Positions 18,704 through 28,274 of a stretch of 64,000 bases of DNA are shown in pieces. Each line of letters starts with the position of its first letter. Positions within the stretch are counted from its first letter, which is position 1. The notes beneath the pieces are model-generated. The model worked only from the letters and a program-made list of their open reading frames with translations, searched no databases and was not told the origin of the DNA. The position numbers were made by a program, and so were the translations under genes. Location of the stretch: contig JANQRF010000002.1 of the NCBI GenBank assembly GCA_028289285.1, forward strand, positions 992,001-1,056,000, read 5' to 3'. The stretch comes from Alphaproteobacteria bacterium (GTDB lineage Bacteria; Pseudomonadota; Alphaproteobacteria; Micavibrionales; Micavibrionaceae).

Positions 18704-19475
18704 ATCAAAGACCTTCTGGATTGTCTTTTCCCTTTCCCTGCTCGGGCTGACAGCTTTTTTCAGCGATAACGCGCTTGCCCAGGCGATCACGATTGACCTT
18801 GGCGCAGGTGAAGATGGCGGCACGGTCACCGGCCGCGTCGTTCAGCTTGTCGCCATTTTAACGATCCTCTCGCTGGCCCCATCCATCCTGATCATGATGA
18901 CCAGCTTTACGCGGATTGTCGTTGTGCTCTCTTTCCTGCGCACTGCGATCGGTATTCAGCAAACACCGCCAAATACGGTGATGATTTCTCTGGCTTTGTT
19001 TCTGACCTTCTTCATCATGGCGCCGACATTGCAGGCAGCCTATGAGCAAGGCCTTCAACCGCTGATCAATGAAGAGATTGATGAAATACAGGCCTTTGAG
19101 CGCGGCGTCGAACCGTTTAGAGCTTTCATGCTTCAACATGTGCGCGAAGATGATGTGCGCCTTTTCACAGATGTCAGCAACGAAGGTCCTTACGAAAGCC
19201 CGGAGGCTATTCCGTTGCAGGTCCTCATCCCGGCTTTCATGATTTCAGAACTGCGCCGCGCGTTTGAAATCGGCTTTATGTTGTTCCTGCCGTTTTTGAT
19301 TATCGATATGGTCACCGCCTCGATCCTGATGTCGATGGGGATGATGATGCTCCCGCCGGTGATGATTTCCCTGCCCTTCAAGATCGTCTTCTTTGTCCTT
19401 GTCGATGGCTGGTATCTGGTCGCAGGCTCGCTCATACAGAGCTTCGAACCAGCTTCCGTCGGCCCGCCCGGTTAA
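18687..19475 (+). CDS. fliP: Flagellar export protein FliP
   Basis: A 262-residue inner-membrane export-gate subunit. A cleavable signal peptide ends in DNALAQA, then four membrane helices follow. Signatures: LSLAPSILIMMTSFTRIVVV, LRTAIGIQQTPPNTVM and FLPFLIIDMVTASILMSMGM. The start is ATG 18687 or 18681, inside the end of fliO. The much longer frame to 18504 would duplicate fliO sequence and is not credible. Confidence 0.97.
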   Translation: MKKTLKSKTFWIVFSLSLLGLTAFFSDNALAQAITIDLGAGEDGGTVTGRVVQLVAILTILSLAPSILIMMTSFTRIVVVLSFLRTAIGIQQTPPNTVMISLALFLTFFIMAPTLQAAYEQGLQPLINEEIDEIQAFERGVEPFRAFMLQHVREDDVRLFTDVSNEGPYESPEAIPLQVLIPAFMISELRRAFEIGFMLFLPFLIIDMVTASILMSMGMMMLPPVMISLPFKIVFFVLVDGWYLVAGSLIQSFEPASVGPPG

Positions 19476-19515
19476 AAACTTTACATATAAAAATAAATTT
19501 GCTAAGTCTTCAATC

Positions 19516-19986
19516 ATGCTTGAACCTGAAACCAAAGAAGATGAAGGCAAAAACGTCTCGCTAGAGGAGCGTCTGCACGATCTGGAAATAGCTTTCTCTG
19601 AACTCTCTAAAGCTTTCTATAGAAGACAAGTTTCTACAGCTGCGTATGATTTTAAACATGCGCCTCTTGAACAGCGTATTGAAGAACTGGAAAATTTGTT
19701 AAGTAAATCTAATATCAACTCCGGAGAAAACCATGAGCAAAACGAAAGACTTATGTATCTTGAGGAATCTCTTGCCTTCATAAAAGATGAACTTAAAAGC
19801 CAGTACCCTATGAGACAACGTGCGGGCATAGGTCCAATGTCATGTATTGTCTCTTGGCTTTTTAACGCGCCTCCCACCATTATTATGCTTAGCATTGCCT
19901 TTAAAGATACCGTCAACGAAATATCTAAAAGCCCTAATGCTCAAATACTCTTGAACAAGGCATTTTCGCTTTTTGGAGGACCTTAA
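19516..19986 (+). CDS. Hypothetical coiled-coil protein after fliP
   Basis: A 156-residue protein. A long charged helical N-terminal half (LEERLHDLEIAFSELSKAFY, then EQRIEELENLLSKS) probably forms a coiled coil. A hydrophobic stretch near residues 115-135 (SWLFNAPPTIIMLSIAF) could be membrane-associated. The frame upstream of 19516 lies inside fliP, so this ATG is the likely start. Function unknown. It overlaps the convergent Rap1a-like gene by 4 bases. Confidence 0.65.
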   Translation: MLEPETKEDEGKNVSLEERLHDLEIAFSELSKAFYRRQVSTAAYDFKHAPLEQRIEELENLLSKSNINSGENHEQNERLMYLEESLAFIKDELKSQYPMRQRAGIGPMSCIVSWLFNAPPTIIMLSIAFKDTVNEISKSPNAQILLNKAFSLFGGP

Positions 19987-20354
19987 TCCTCACAAGGAAA
20001 AGCGGCAGACAATGCTAACGCCACCGCAGGCGCTGCGCCGAAATTATCATGCTGCGCATTGATCTTGAGATATTCCAGAACAATGTCATGCAGATCATTC
20101 ATTTCAACTGTATTCGGGACGCACATATCCACGCTGGTGCGGGTCCCGAGCGAGCGCAATAAATCCTGGTAATCAATCACACCCGCAATAAAAGCCTGAC
20201 AGGCCGTATGACCGCCTTTGACCATTTCCCCGCCAACTGCGTCTTTCTTACAGAGCTCTAAAAGATACGCGCCTGAAAAAAGAGGCCCGGTTTCAGATTG
20301 CGCCTGCGCAGCAAGGGGAAGAGATAAAATCAAAAAGAAAAGAAAAACACGCAT
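19983..20354 (-). CDS. Rap1a/Tai-like secreted protein
   Basis: A 123-residue protein with a signal peptide (cleavage after LAAQAQ). The mature part has the Rap1a/Tai pattern: CQAFIAGVIDYQ, CVPNTVEMNDLHDIVLEYL and the ending LALSAAFPCED with paired cysteines. Members of this superfamily include immunity proteins for type VI secretion amidases, but most alphaproteobacterial ones are solitary. No amidase or T6SS gene is near, so an immunity role is not supported here. Confidence 0.7.
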   Translation of the reverse strand: MRVFLFFLILSLPLAAQAQSETGPLFSGAYLLELCKKDAVGGEMVKGGHTACQAFIAGVIDYQDLLRSLGTRTSVDMCVPNTVEMNDLHDIVLEYLKINAQHDNFGAAPAVALALSAAFPCED

Positions 20355-20355
20355 C

Positions 20356-23040
20356 TTACTTCTTCAGCTGTTGCAGGATCGCAAAAGGCGAATCCTCCTG
20401 CTGCGCTTCTGCCGTATAGACTTTTTCGGTTTTCGGTTTTGCCTTACCCTTCTTGCCCTTCTTATCTTTTTTGATTTTGGGTTTTTCTTTTTTCACCTTC
20501 GGGCGTGAAATCGCTGAGCCGCGCTTTAGATAAAACCAATCCAGTTCCGGTTTTTCCTGTTTATTTTCTACCGGCTGTTCGTCTTCACTTTTTTCGTCGT
20601 CTTTTGTGTCTTCGGGTTTTTGAACTTTATCTTCTACAATGCGCTTATTGCCCATCGCGCTGAGCACACCGTATAAATCTTCAATGTTACTCCCAAGCCA
20701 TTCAGCCATCTGGTGCTGGGCCTGAAATTTCCCGTCCTGCGCCGCGTCATAGACCGCACAAACCAGGCGGTCCAGCATATCCACGCGGATCACGCGGGGA
20801 CCATATATCGGGTATCCAATGCGGCGGTAATAATCGTGATCACGTTTTTCATCCCCGGCGGCAAACGACACCATGCCATCTGCAGGGACTTCGGCTGGAA
20901 TCTCCTTACTTTCCCAAAGCGAGATTAAAAAGGCTTTTAACTTTACGGCGGCGGGCTTGTTTAATTCGGGAAGAAAAATCAAAAGCGGCCCCATCCGGAT
21001 TTTACGCTTGCGCAGGGCATTGCGCCCTTCTTCATCCAGCGCTGTAATCATGTCCTGTACCGCGTCGCGCGGCAACACGCCCATCGCTTCATGTAGCTGG
21101 AAACAAATCCCTTTGGCCTGTGCGGTTAGATCATCACCTTCGACTAGATCAAATAAAGGTTTCAGCGCAAGCTTCACGGTCATCTCCAGCCATTGCTGGA
21201 GTTTGTCTGTAATCTCCGCCCGGTCCTGTCCTTCAAACAATGTGCTGTCTTGCACGTCCACTTTCGGCGCAAGAATGCTTTCGCCTTTCACCACACGGCC
21301 GACAGGCTCGCCCGGCAGGGGGTTGCTTGCATCCGCCTGCCAGAAAATCTGTCCCTCAGGAGAGAGCGTAAAATGTTTATCGTCCGATCGTAATAACATG
21401 TGTATCCGTTTGCGAATTTCAGGCCCGAGCGCCTTGCGCGCGGCGGCCATCACCGCTTTGCCCTCTTCTCTACCCGAACTTTGGTCCGGAATAAAGCGAA
21501 AACCCGTCAATTGTCCGGCCCGTTCGCCTTCCACCACAACCTCGCCATCGCGCTTAATCCCGGCTAAAAGAGTTTCGCCCGCTTCCAGTTTTTGAATAAG
21601 CACGGCAGAGCGCTTATCAACAAAACGTCTTATGAGCGCTTCATGCAGCGCATCGGATAACCTGTCTTCCAGCGCGCGGGTTTGCTCTTGCATCGTTGCT
21701 GCCTGGTCCGTCCATTCCGATTTATGTGTGATATAGGTCCAGGTGCGGATATGCGCGATGCGCGCCATCAGCGTATCAACATCGCCATCCATCCGATCGA
21801 GCCGTTTGATCTGATCCTGCATCCAATCAGGATCAATGCGCGCCTCTTCCACCAAATCCTGATAGATTTTTGCGACAATATCCTGGTGGCTTTCGCTTAA
21901 AGTTTTTCGAAAATCAGGGATCTGACAGACATCCCATAGGAGGCGCACTGTTTCCGGATTGTCTGCCCGTGCCATGACATCATCGCGCGCCATTAATTCG
22001 GTCAGCGTATTTAAATCATCCGACACCCGCCCGCGCTGCAAGACCGGCAATTCCGATTTACGCTCCAGCGATTTTTGAAGCGCTTTCGGCGAACTGTAAT
22101 CCAGCGCACTATTGCGCCAGCACACATATTCCAAAGCTTCAAACTTATGCGACTGAATAGCTTCAACCACATCCGGGTCGAGATCATAAATCCGTCCCGT
22201 CACCCCAAACGTCCCATCGCGCGTATACCGCCCGGCCCGCCCTGCAATCTGCGCCAGTTCCGCCGTGCTTAAGGGCCGTGGGCGCGCCCCGTCAAATTTG
22301 CGTGTTGCCGCCAGCGCCACATGATGTATATCCATGTTCAGCCCCATGCCGATCGCATCGGTGGCGACCATAAAATCCACCTCACCGGATTGATACATTT
22401 CCACTTGTCTGTTCCGCGCACGTGGTGAAAGCGCGCCCAATACCACCGCCGTACCGCCGCGCTGCCGACGGATCATATCCGCCATCGCATAGACATCATC
22501 CATCGAAAAGGCGACGACTGCGCTGCGTTTTGGTAAGCGGGTGAGTTTTTTAAACCCTGTATAAGTTAATGTCGAAAGACGGGGGCGGCTTTCAATCTCA
22601 ATCTCCGGGACAAGCCCTTTTAAGATTGGTGCAATCGTATCGGATCCTAAAAACAATGTTTCTTCAGATCCGCGCGCACGTAAAAGCCTGTCGGTGAAAA
22701 TATGCCCGCGCTCCGGGTCGGCACAGAGCTGAATCTCATCCACGGCCAGGAAATCAAAATCCTGCTCAATCGGCATCGATTCCACCGTGCAGCAATAATA
22801 GCGCGCCCGGGCGGGGAGAATTTTCTCCTCCCCGGTGATCAGCGCAACCTGATTCTTGCCGACCTTATCCACCAGCCGGTCGTAATTTTCCCGCGCCAAA
22901 AGCCGCAGCGGAAAGCCGATCACGCCCGTTTCATAGCCGAGCATGCGCTCTAACGCATAATGGGTCTTACCCGTATTGGTCGGGCCTAAAATTGCGGATA
23001 ACCGCCCATAGGCCCGCACGGCTTTATTTGTGATCTGCAT
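20356..23040 (-). CDS. Suv3-like ATP-dependent RNA helicase
   Basis: An 894-residue superfamily 2 helicase related to mitochondrial SUPV3L1. Walker A is GPTNTGKTHYALERML (about residues 18-33), motif II is AVDEIQL, and motif VI is QIAGRAGRYTRDGTFGVTG. A long middle region follows, then a Lys-rich, probably disordered tail (about 860-885) that may contact RNA. In mitochondria this helicase works with PNPase in RNA decay; a similar role in alphaproteobacteria is inference. It is the first gene upstream of the Rap1a-like gene, 1 base apart. Confidence 0.85.
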   Translation of the reverse strand: MQITNKAVRAYGRLSAILGPTNTGKTHYALERMLGYETGVIGFPLRLLARENYDRLVDKVGKNQVALITGEEKILPARARYYCCTVESMPIEQDFDFLAVDEIQLCADPERGHIFTDRLLRARGSEETLFLGSDTIAPILKGLVPEIEIESRPRLSTLTYTGFKKLTRLPKRSAVVAFSMDDVYAMADMIRRQRGGTAVVLGALSPRARNRQVEMYQSGEVDFMVATDAIGMGLNMDIHHVALAATRKFDGARPRPLSTAELAQIAGRAGRYTRDGTFGVTGRIYDLDPDVVEAIQSHKFEALEYVCWRNSALDYSSPKALQKSLERKSELPVLQRGRVSDDLNTLTELMARDDVMARADNPETVRLLWDVCQIPDFRKTLSESHQDIVAKIYQDLVEEARIDPDWMQDQIKRLDRMDGDVDTLMARIAHIRTWTYITHKSEWTDQAATMQEQTRALEDRLSDALHEALIRRFVDKRSAVLIQKLEAGETLLAGIKRDGEVVVEGERAGQLTGFRFIPDQSSGREEGKAVMAAARKALGPEIRKRIHMLLRSDDKHFTLSPEGQIFWQADASNPLPGEPVGRVVKGESILAPKVDVQDSTLFEGQDRAEITDKLQQWLEMTVKLALKPLFDLVEGDDLTAQAKGICFQLHEAMGVLPRDAVQDMITALDEEGRNALRKRKIRMGPLLIFLPELNKPAAVKLKAFLISLWESKEIPAEVPADGMVSFAAGDEKRDHDYYRRIGYPIYGPRVIRVDMLDRLVCAVYDAAQDGKFQAQHQMAEWLGSNIEDLYGVLSAMGNKRIVEDKVQKPEDTKDDEKSEDEQPVENKQEKPELDWFYLKRGSAISRPKVKKEKPKIKKDKKGKKGKAKPKTEKVYTAEAQQEDSPFAILQQLKK

Positions 23041-23093
23041 ATCTTTGATTTACACTGCATCCTTCAAAGATCAAAGGATGAGCTGGAAAGCCG

Positions 23094-24599
23094 ATGCGTT
23101 TTATAAAGATTTTTTTGCTGTGCCTGATTTGCCTGCACCCGGCAGCTTCTGCGCAGGAACTTGATTCCAAAGGTCTTACGCTTAAAAAACAAATCGCTGA
23201 AACGCTGGAACGTCATCAAAAGCGCCTTCAACAAAAAGGCCAAACGCTGAACGTTGAAGGCAAAATCACGGTTGAAAAAGCGGGGAGCTATTATGCCGTC
23301 ACCTTGCCGCATCTCAGCCTTCTTGATAGCGACAAGAATAAAATAGAGATTGGTATGATAGCGCTTAATGCCGTGCCGGGTGACCAGGATAGCTGGAAGA
23401 TTTCGATTGCCCTGCCGACCCCGATCCTGTGGCTGGATAAAGAGAATACGCCGCAGCGCAAACTTAGTTTCGGTACGCAGAATTTTTCCGGCACATGGTC
23501 TCCGGTACTGGAGAATTTTTCATCTGTTGAGGCGCGTTACACTGATATTCAAATCGATGAAGTAAAGCGCGGAGAAAAAACCCATATCAAACAAATGTCT
23601 CTCAACTCACAATTACAGGCTAATTCTGAAAACCTCTGGTCAGGGCCGTTAAATATTAAGCTCGCAGGTGTTAAAACCATCAAAAGCGAAAACACGCCTG
23701 TCTTTGAAAGTGATGCGCTGTCTTTGTCTTTAACACTTTCTGACTTTTCCCCGGCTTCTTATAAAACCGCGCGCGAAACAATCGACGCCTATAACGAACA
23801 TTCCAAACCGGAAGACATGATGCTGATGAGCGCAGGCGAACGGCTGGCCCTGTTTAATCTGATCACCGATCTTGTCAAAAGCTCGGGTAACGGCCTGACT
23901 GTTCGTACCGATATCCAGAATCTGCGCATGAATATAGACGGCGTTGAGACGGCCCTTAAATCCGGGCAGATCGGCCTGTCCCTCAAAGGCATGCAGGAAG
24001 ACAGGCTTTCCGTGTATATGCAAAACAACCTGCAGGGCTTTCAGATGAAACAGGGCACGGAAGATGTGTCGGGCCTGACGCCGCAGGATACCTCCATGGA
24101 TATCAGCTTTGAGAATGTGCCTTTGGAAAAACTGCTTGAGCTTATCCGGGCCAGCCTGTCTGAAACGGACAATAAAACAGCGCGCCAGCTGGCCCATATT
24201 CAGACCATGCTGCTCCTGCCACAAATTTTTTCACAGGCCGGAAGCGCGGTGACTATTAAAGACACCTCTTTTAAAAATACACTCTATGATGCAAAAGCCG
24301 CCGGGTCCCTGAAAGCCAATGATCAGGCGGCTTTTGGCATGTCCGGCGATTTTACTCTTATCTTCGCAGGTCTGGATGAAATGATTAAAACCATGCAGGA
24401 CAATAAAGAAACTGTCAGCGTAAAGATGCAGGAAAATGCGGATAAGATGATCCAGCGCCTGACCCTGCTCAGCGCGCTTGGACAGGAAACACAAACTGCA
24501 GACGGTAAAGCTGCCCGTGAATATAAATTCGAGTTAAAAGAAAACGGCGAAGTGCTTTTGAATGGAACTGACTTCAGTGTCCTGATGAAAAACGATTAG
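23094..24599 (+). CDS. Large periplasmic protein of unknown family
   Basis: A 501-residue protein with a signal peptide (MRFIKIFLLCLICLHPAASA). The rest is hydrophilic with many beta-like alternations and no cysteine pairs or catalytic motif that I recognise. It reads like the lipid- or envelope-binding repeats seen in large periplasmic proteins of the YdgA/DUF2125 sort, but this is only resemblance. Its end overlaps hemW by 4 bases, convergent. The helicase diverges from it across 53 bases. Confidence 0.6.
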   Translation: MRFIKIFLLCLICLHPAASAQELDSKGLTLKKQIAETLERHQKRLQQKGQTLNVEGKITVEKAGSYYAVTLPHLSLLDSDKNKIEIGMIALNAVPGDQDSWKISIALPTPILWLDKENTPQRKLSFGTQNFSGTWSPVLENFSSVEARYTDIQIDEVKRGEKTHIKQMSLNSQLQANSENLWSGPLNIKLAGVKTIKSENTPVFESDALSLSLTLSDFSPASYKTARETIDAYNEHSKPEDMMLMSAGERLALFNLITDLVKSSGNGLTVRTDIQNLRMNIDGVETALKSGQIGLSLKGMQEDRLSVYMQNNLQGFQMKQGTEDVSGLTPQDTSMDISFENVPLEKLLELIRASLSETDNKTARQLAHIQTMLLLPQIFSQAGSAVTIKDTSFKNTLYDAKAAGSLKANDQAAFGMSGDFTLIFAGLDEMIKTMQDNKETVSVKMQENADKMIQRLTLLSALGQETQTADGKAAREYKFELKENGEVLLNGTDFSVLMKND

Positions 24600-25723
24600 G
24601 TCAGGATATAGCTTAAAATACTATTGAGCGTTTTCATCCCTACCTGCGTTGCTTTCAGATGATTTCCGTTTAATTCTAAAAGCCCTTCATCCTGAAGCGT
24701 TTTGATTTTTTCTAAATTCAACGCGTCTTTATAAGGCGAAATATCCATCCCGGCGTTTAGACGCAGTCCCATCATCAATGCTTCTTCGCATTGTTGCTGC
24801 ATATTGATCTCTTCCATTGGATGCAAGCCGGTTCCATCGCCTTGCACTTTTTCCAGCCAAATCTCCGGCGCGCGGTGGCCGCGTGTTGCGTATTTTTGCG
24901 CATTCAACGTTAACCGACCATGCGCCCCCGGTCCGATCCCTGCATAATCGCCATACCGCCAATAGGTAAGGTTATGCGCACTTTGCGCACCCGGCACCGC
25001 ATGATTGGACACTTCATAGGCAGGCAAGCCCGCACCGCCCAGAACATCCTGCGTTAAATCATAAAAGTCCGCCGCAAGCGCATCTTCGGGCATCTTGAAA
25101 TCCCCGCGCGCATGATATGTGTGAAACGCCGTTTGCGGCTCAATGGTCAACTGATAGACAGACATATGCCCGTTCGCATAAGTCACGGCTTCTTTTAATT
25201 CATCTTCCCAGTCTTTTAGATTTTGTTCGGGTCTTGCATAGATCAAATCAAAGCTCACCCGGTCGAAGACATCATTGGCGACCTCAAGCGCCGCAAGCGC
25301 CTCTTTTGCACTGTGCGTGCGGCCTAAAAATTTCAAAGACTCATCGCGTAAGGACTGAATACCCACAGACACGCGGTTCGCGCCGGCCTGTTTAAAAGCT
25401 TTAAACTTGTCCGCTTCAATCGAGGTTGGATTGGCTTCCAGCGTGATTTCAATATCATTCGCCGCCGGCCAGAGCTTTTGAATGGTCTTTAAAACAATTT
25501 CAACCGTTTCCGGTTTCATCAAAGAAGGTGTTCCGCCACCGAAAAAGACAGACGTCACCATTCGCCCATCCGTCAGACCTGCATGATGTTCCAGCTCTTT
25601 TTGATAGGCTGCCGCCCAGCGGTCATGGTCAATTGTCCCTGCGACATGTGAATTGAAATCGCAATAGGGGCATTTCGATGCGCAATACGGCCAATGTATG
25701 TAAATCCCAAATAAGTCAATCAT
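24596..25723 (-). CDS. hemW: Heme chaperone HemW (radical SAM)
   Basis: A 375-residue radical SAM protein of the HemN-like branch that inserts heme into respiratory enzymes. The 4Fe-4S motif is YCASKCPYCDFNSH (CxxxCxxC), and FFGGGTPSLM follows. The extra N-terminal Cys of true HemN is absent. I set the start at 25723 (MIDLFGIYIHW); the frame extends 8 codons further into a palindromic repeat with no ribosome-binding site. The conserved neighbours rdgB and rph follow upstream. Confidence 0.92.
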   Translation of the reverse strand: MIDLFGIYIHWPYCASKCPYCDFNSHVAGTIDHDRWAAAYQKELEHHAGLTDGRMVTSVFFGGGTPSLMKPETVEIVLKTIQKLWPAANDIEITLEANPTSIEADKFKAFKQAGANRVSVGIQSLRDESLKFLGRTHSAKEALAALEVANDVFDRVSFDLIYARPEQNLKDWEDELKEAVTYANGHMSVYQLTIEPQTAFHTYHARGDFKMPEDALAADFYDLTQDVLGGAGLPAYEVSNHAVPGAQSAHNLTYWRYGDYAGIGPGAHGRLTLNAQKYATRGHRAPEIWLEKVQGDGTGLHPMEEINMQQQCEEALMMGLRLNAGMDISPYKDALNLEKIKTLQDEGLLELNGNHLKATQVGMKTLNSILSYILT

Positions 25724-25731
25724 ATTTTTAT

Positions 25732-25802
25732 ATAACCACAGAGACACAAAGACACAGAGATAATAATTAAAAAACTCCGTGCCTCTGGGCCTCTGTGGTT
25801 AA
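25732..25802. repeat. Palindromic CTCTGTGGTT-type repeat between hemW and rdgB
   Basis: The left arm starts AACCACAGAGACAC at 25734; the right arm ends CTCTGTGGTT at 25800. The arms, each about 28 bases, are inverted copies with roughly seven mismatches. The text resembles an intergenic repeat common in many unrelated genomes. It provides the last codons of rdgB. Confidence 0.75.
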
Positions 25803-26372
25803 AAAAGTTGTAAACTGTTTGACAGCCTTAGATCTATGACTGAGCGCATTTTTCTCTGCCGGATCCATCTGCGCAAAACTGATATCATAGCCTCCCGGTA
25901 CAAAAATCGGATCATAGCCAAAGCCTTTATCACCGCGCGCAGGCCAAGTTAGGGTTCCTTCCACGCGGCCTTCAAAAATTTCTTCCCGACCATCCGGAAA
26001 AACTAAGGCAAGCACAGCCACAAAGGCTGCTTTCTGCCCTTCAACATCTCCGTTCAATTCATCATGAATGCGCTGCATGGCATGCCCAAAATCTTTTTCC
26101 GGCCCGGCCCAGCGCGCTGAATAAATCCCCGGCGCACCGCCTAAAGCCTCCACTGCAAGCCCGCTATCATCGGCCAATGAGGGCAGGCCCGTTGCCGCAC
26201 AAGCTGCGCGTGCCTTGATCAATGCATTTTCTTCGAAAGTTGTTCTTGTTTCTTCCGGTTCGAACAAATTATGATCGGCGGCGCTTTCAACCTGAACGGT
26301 CAAGCCTGCCAAAAGAGTTTCAAACTCTTTCACTTTCCCTGCATTATGTGTGGCAAGGACCAAGCGATCCAT
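25767..26372 (-). CDS. rdgB: Non-canonical purine NTP pyrophosphatase RdgB/HAM1
   Basis: A 201-residue enzyme hydrolysing dITP/XTP to monophosphates. Motifs: [33 protein letters not shown] and [13 protein letters not shown], then [17 protein letters not shown]. The start at 26372 shares a base with the rph stop (TAATG), so translation is coupled. The last ten residues ([10 protein letters not shown]) are translated from the palindromic repeat at 25732-25802 rather than from ordinary gene sequence. Confidence 0.95.
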   Translation of the reverse strand: MDRLVLATHNAGKVKEFETLLAGLTVQVESAADHNLFEPEETRTTFEENALIKARAACAATGLPSLADDSGLAVEALGGAPGIYSARWAGPEKDFGHAMQRIHDELNGDVEGQKAAFVAVLALVFPDGREEIFEGRVEGTLTWPARGDKGFGYDPIFVPGGYDISFAQMDPAEKNALSHRSKAVKQFTTFLTTEAQRHGVF

Positions 26373-27088
26373 TATGCTTTCACCGCTTTTTGAACCGCCG
26401 TTAATTGCGTACATCCTGATTTCGCAAGCTCCAGCAGTTTAAAAAACTCTTCTTCACTAAAAGCCTCTTCTTCTGCCGTGCCCTGGATTTCGACAATTCC
26501 GCCGCTTCCAGTTAAAACAAAATTCGCATCGGTTTCCGCATCTGAATCTTCTGCATAATCGAGATCCAGCACAGGCGTGCCCTTATAAATCCCGCAGGAA
26601 ATGGCGGCTACGCTGTCGATCAGAGGGCTTTCCTCAAGCAGTCCCAGCTCCATCACATAGTCGATGGCCAGCGCCAGCGCAACATACGCACCAGTCACAG
26701 ACGCCGTGCGCGTGCCACCATCAGCTTGGATCACATCACAATCGATCCGGATTTGACGCTCACCCAGCTTTTGCATATCGACCACGGCCCGCAAGGCTCG
26801 CCCGATCAGGCGCTGGATTTCCTGCGTGCGGCCGGATTGTTTTCCCTTGGCGGCTTCGCGGTCCATGCGTGAATTAGTGGAGCGCGGCAGCATCCCGTAT
26901 TCCGCCGTCACCCAGCCTTTACCCTGCCCACGCATCCAGCCGGGCACTTTTTCCTCGACCGTCGCCGTGCACAGCACATGCGTATCGCCGAATTTAGCAA
27001 GGCATGATCCTTCTGCATGCTTGGCGTAATTTGGAATAAGTTCGATGGTTCTAAGTTCATCGGCCGCGCGGCCGGAAGGGCGTGTCAT
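26372..27088 (-). CDS. rph: Ribonuclease PH
   Basis: A 238-residue phosphorolytic 3' exoribonuclease for tRNA maturation. [20 protein letters not shown] at the start, [16 protein letters not shown] and [20 protein letters not shown] are diagnostic. AAGGAG lies 7 bases before the ATG. It is divergent from hrcA with a gap of about 100 bases. Confidence 0.97.
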   Translation of the reverse strand: MTRPSGRAADELRTIELIPNYAKHAEGSCLAKFGDTHVLCTATVEEKVPGWMRGQGKGWVTAEYGMLPRSTNSRMDREAAKGKQSGRTQEIQRLIGRALRAVVDMQKLGERQIRIDCDVIQADGGTRTASVTGAYVALALAIDYVMELGLLEESPLIDSVAAISCGIYKGTPVLDLDYAEDSDAETDANFVLTGSGGIVEIQGTAEEEAFSEEEFFKLLELAKSGCTQLTAVQKAVKA

Positions 27089-27190
27089 GGGATTTCTCCT
27101 TATATATAGTCATTTAAAGTTGCTCTGCGCCGCACCTTAACGGCCCTGAAAAAATTGTCAAACAGGGGACAACCCCTTATACTCCGGGCC

Positions 27191-28258
27191 ATGAGCAAGA
27201 CGCCCTATATTGATCTGGACGCCCGCGCGCGCACTATTTTCCGCGAGATCGTGGAAAATTTCATGCTCTATGGCGACCCGGTCGGCTCGCGCACGCTGGA
27301 GCGCGGCGGCATAGGCGTCTCTGCAGCGACCATCCGCAATGTCATGGCCGATCTGGAAGAGATGGGCCTGCTCTTTTCACCGCATACCTCCGCAGGACGC
27401 CTACCGACCGATCTGGGCCTGCGTTTTTTTATAGACGGTATTCTGGAAGTCAGTAATCTGCCTGAAGATCAGCGCGTGGCCATGGAAGATCAGATCGCGC
27501 AGGACAGCACGGTTGAAACTTTGTTAGATACGGTCAGTGAAACTCTGTCCGGCCTAACGAGCTGCGCAGGACTTGTGGTGACCTCCAAACGCGATAAATC
27601 CATCAAGCAGATTGAGTTCGTTCAAATCGATTCCATGCAGGGACTGGCCGTGATTGTGTATGTCGACGGCGATGTTGAGAACAGGCTCTTTGCCTTACCG
27701 CCCGGCATGACTTCTGAAGATTTAAAACGTGCGGGTAATTACCTAACCGGACATCTCAGTGGCCAGACTATAGCTGCAATGCGCAATATCATTCTTGAAG
27801 ACATCAAAAAACGTGAAAGTGAATTGGGTTTACAGACTGCTAAAATTGTTGAAGCAGGCCTTGCCACCCAAACCCCTGATGGAAAACTTATCGTCCGGGG
27901 CCTGGGCAACCTTCTGGATGCCAGCGCGATTGCAGATCTCGACGCGGTACGTGAGATGATGTCCCAGCTTGAAGATAAAACATTCATTTCCAACCTGCTG
28001 GAACAAACCGGCAAGGCGGATGGGGTGAAAATCTTTATCGGCTCTGAAAATCAAATCCTGAAGACCAAGGATCACAGTATGATTCTCGCACCTTATACAA
28101 ACGGAACGGATCAGCAGATTGTCGGCACGATCGGCGTCATTGGCCCGACACGGCTAAATTATGCACAGATTATTCCGAGTATTAACGTTTTAGCGGATAT
28201 CCTAAGCCGCAGATTGCAGCTTTTAGACCGCCAGACATTTGCACCCTCAAGCGAATAA
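27191..28258 (+). CDS. hrcA: Heat-shock repressor HrcA
   Basis: A 355-residue repressor that binds CIRCE elements and is tuned by GroEL. The winged-helix part (ARTIFREIVENFMLYGDPVG, then SAATIRNVMADLEEMGLL) and the phrase HTSAGRLPTDLGLRFF are diagnostic. The ATG at 27191 gives normal length; an upstream TTG frame to 27155 looks spurious. No CIRCE palindrome is in the window, so its targets (probably groESL) lie elsewhere. Confidence 0.96.
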   Translation: MSKTPYIDLDARARTIFREIVENFMLYGDPVGSRTLERGGIGVSAATIRNVMADLEEMGLLFSPHTSAGRLPTDLGLRFFIDGILEVSNLPEDQRVAMEDQIAQDSTVETLLDTVSETLSGLTSCAGLVVTSKRDKSIKQIEFVQIDSMQGLAVIVYVDGDVENRLFALPPGMTSEDLKRAGNYLTGHLSGQTIAAMRNIILEDIKKRESELGLQTAKIVEAGLATQTPDGKLIVRGLGNLLDASAIADLDAVREMMSQLEDKTFISNLLEQTGKADGVKIFIGSENQILKTKDHSMILAPYTNGTDQQIVGTIGVIGPTRLNYAQIIPSINVLADILSRRLQLLDRQTFAPSSE

Positions 28259-28274
28259 GTTTATCCTGTAGGGC

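Noticed and set aside
19983..20354. Type VI secretion effector-immunity pair
   Set aside because: The Rap1a-like gene has no amidase or T6SS gene beside it.
27089..27190. CIRCE operator upstream of hrcA
   Set aside because: No TTAGCACTC-N9-GAGTGCTAA palindrome found there or before dnaK.
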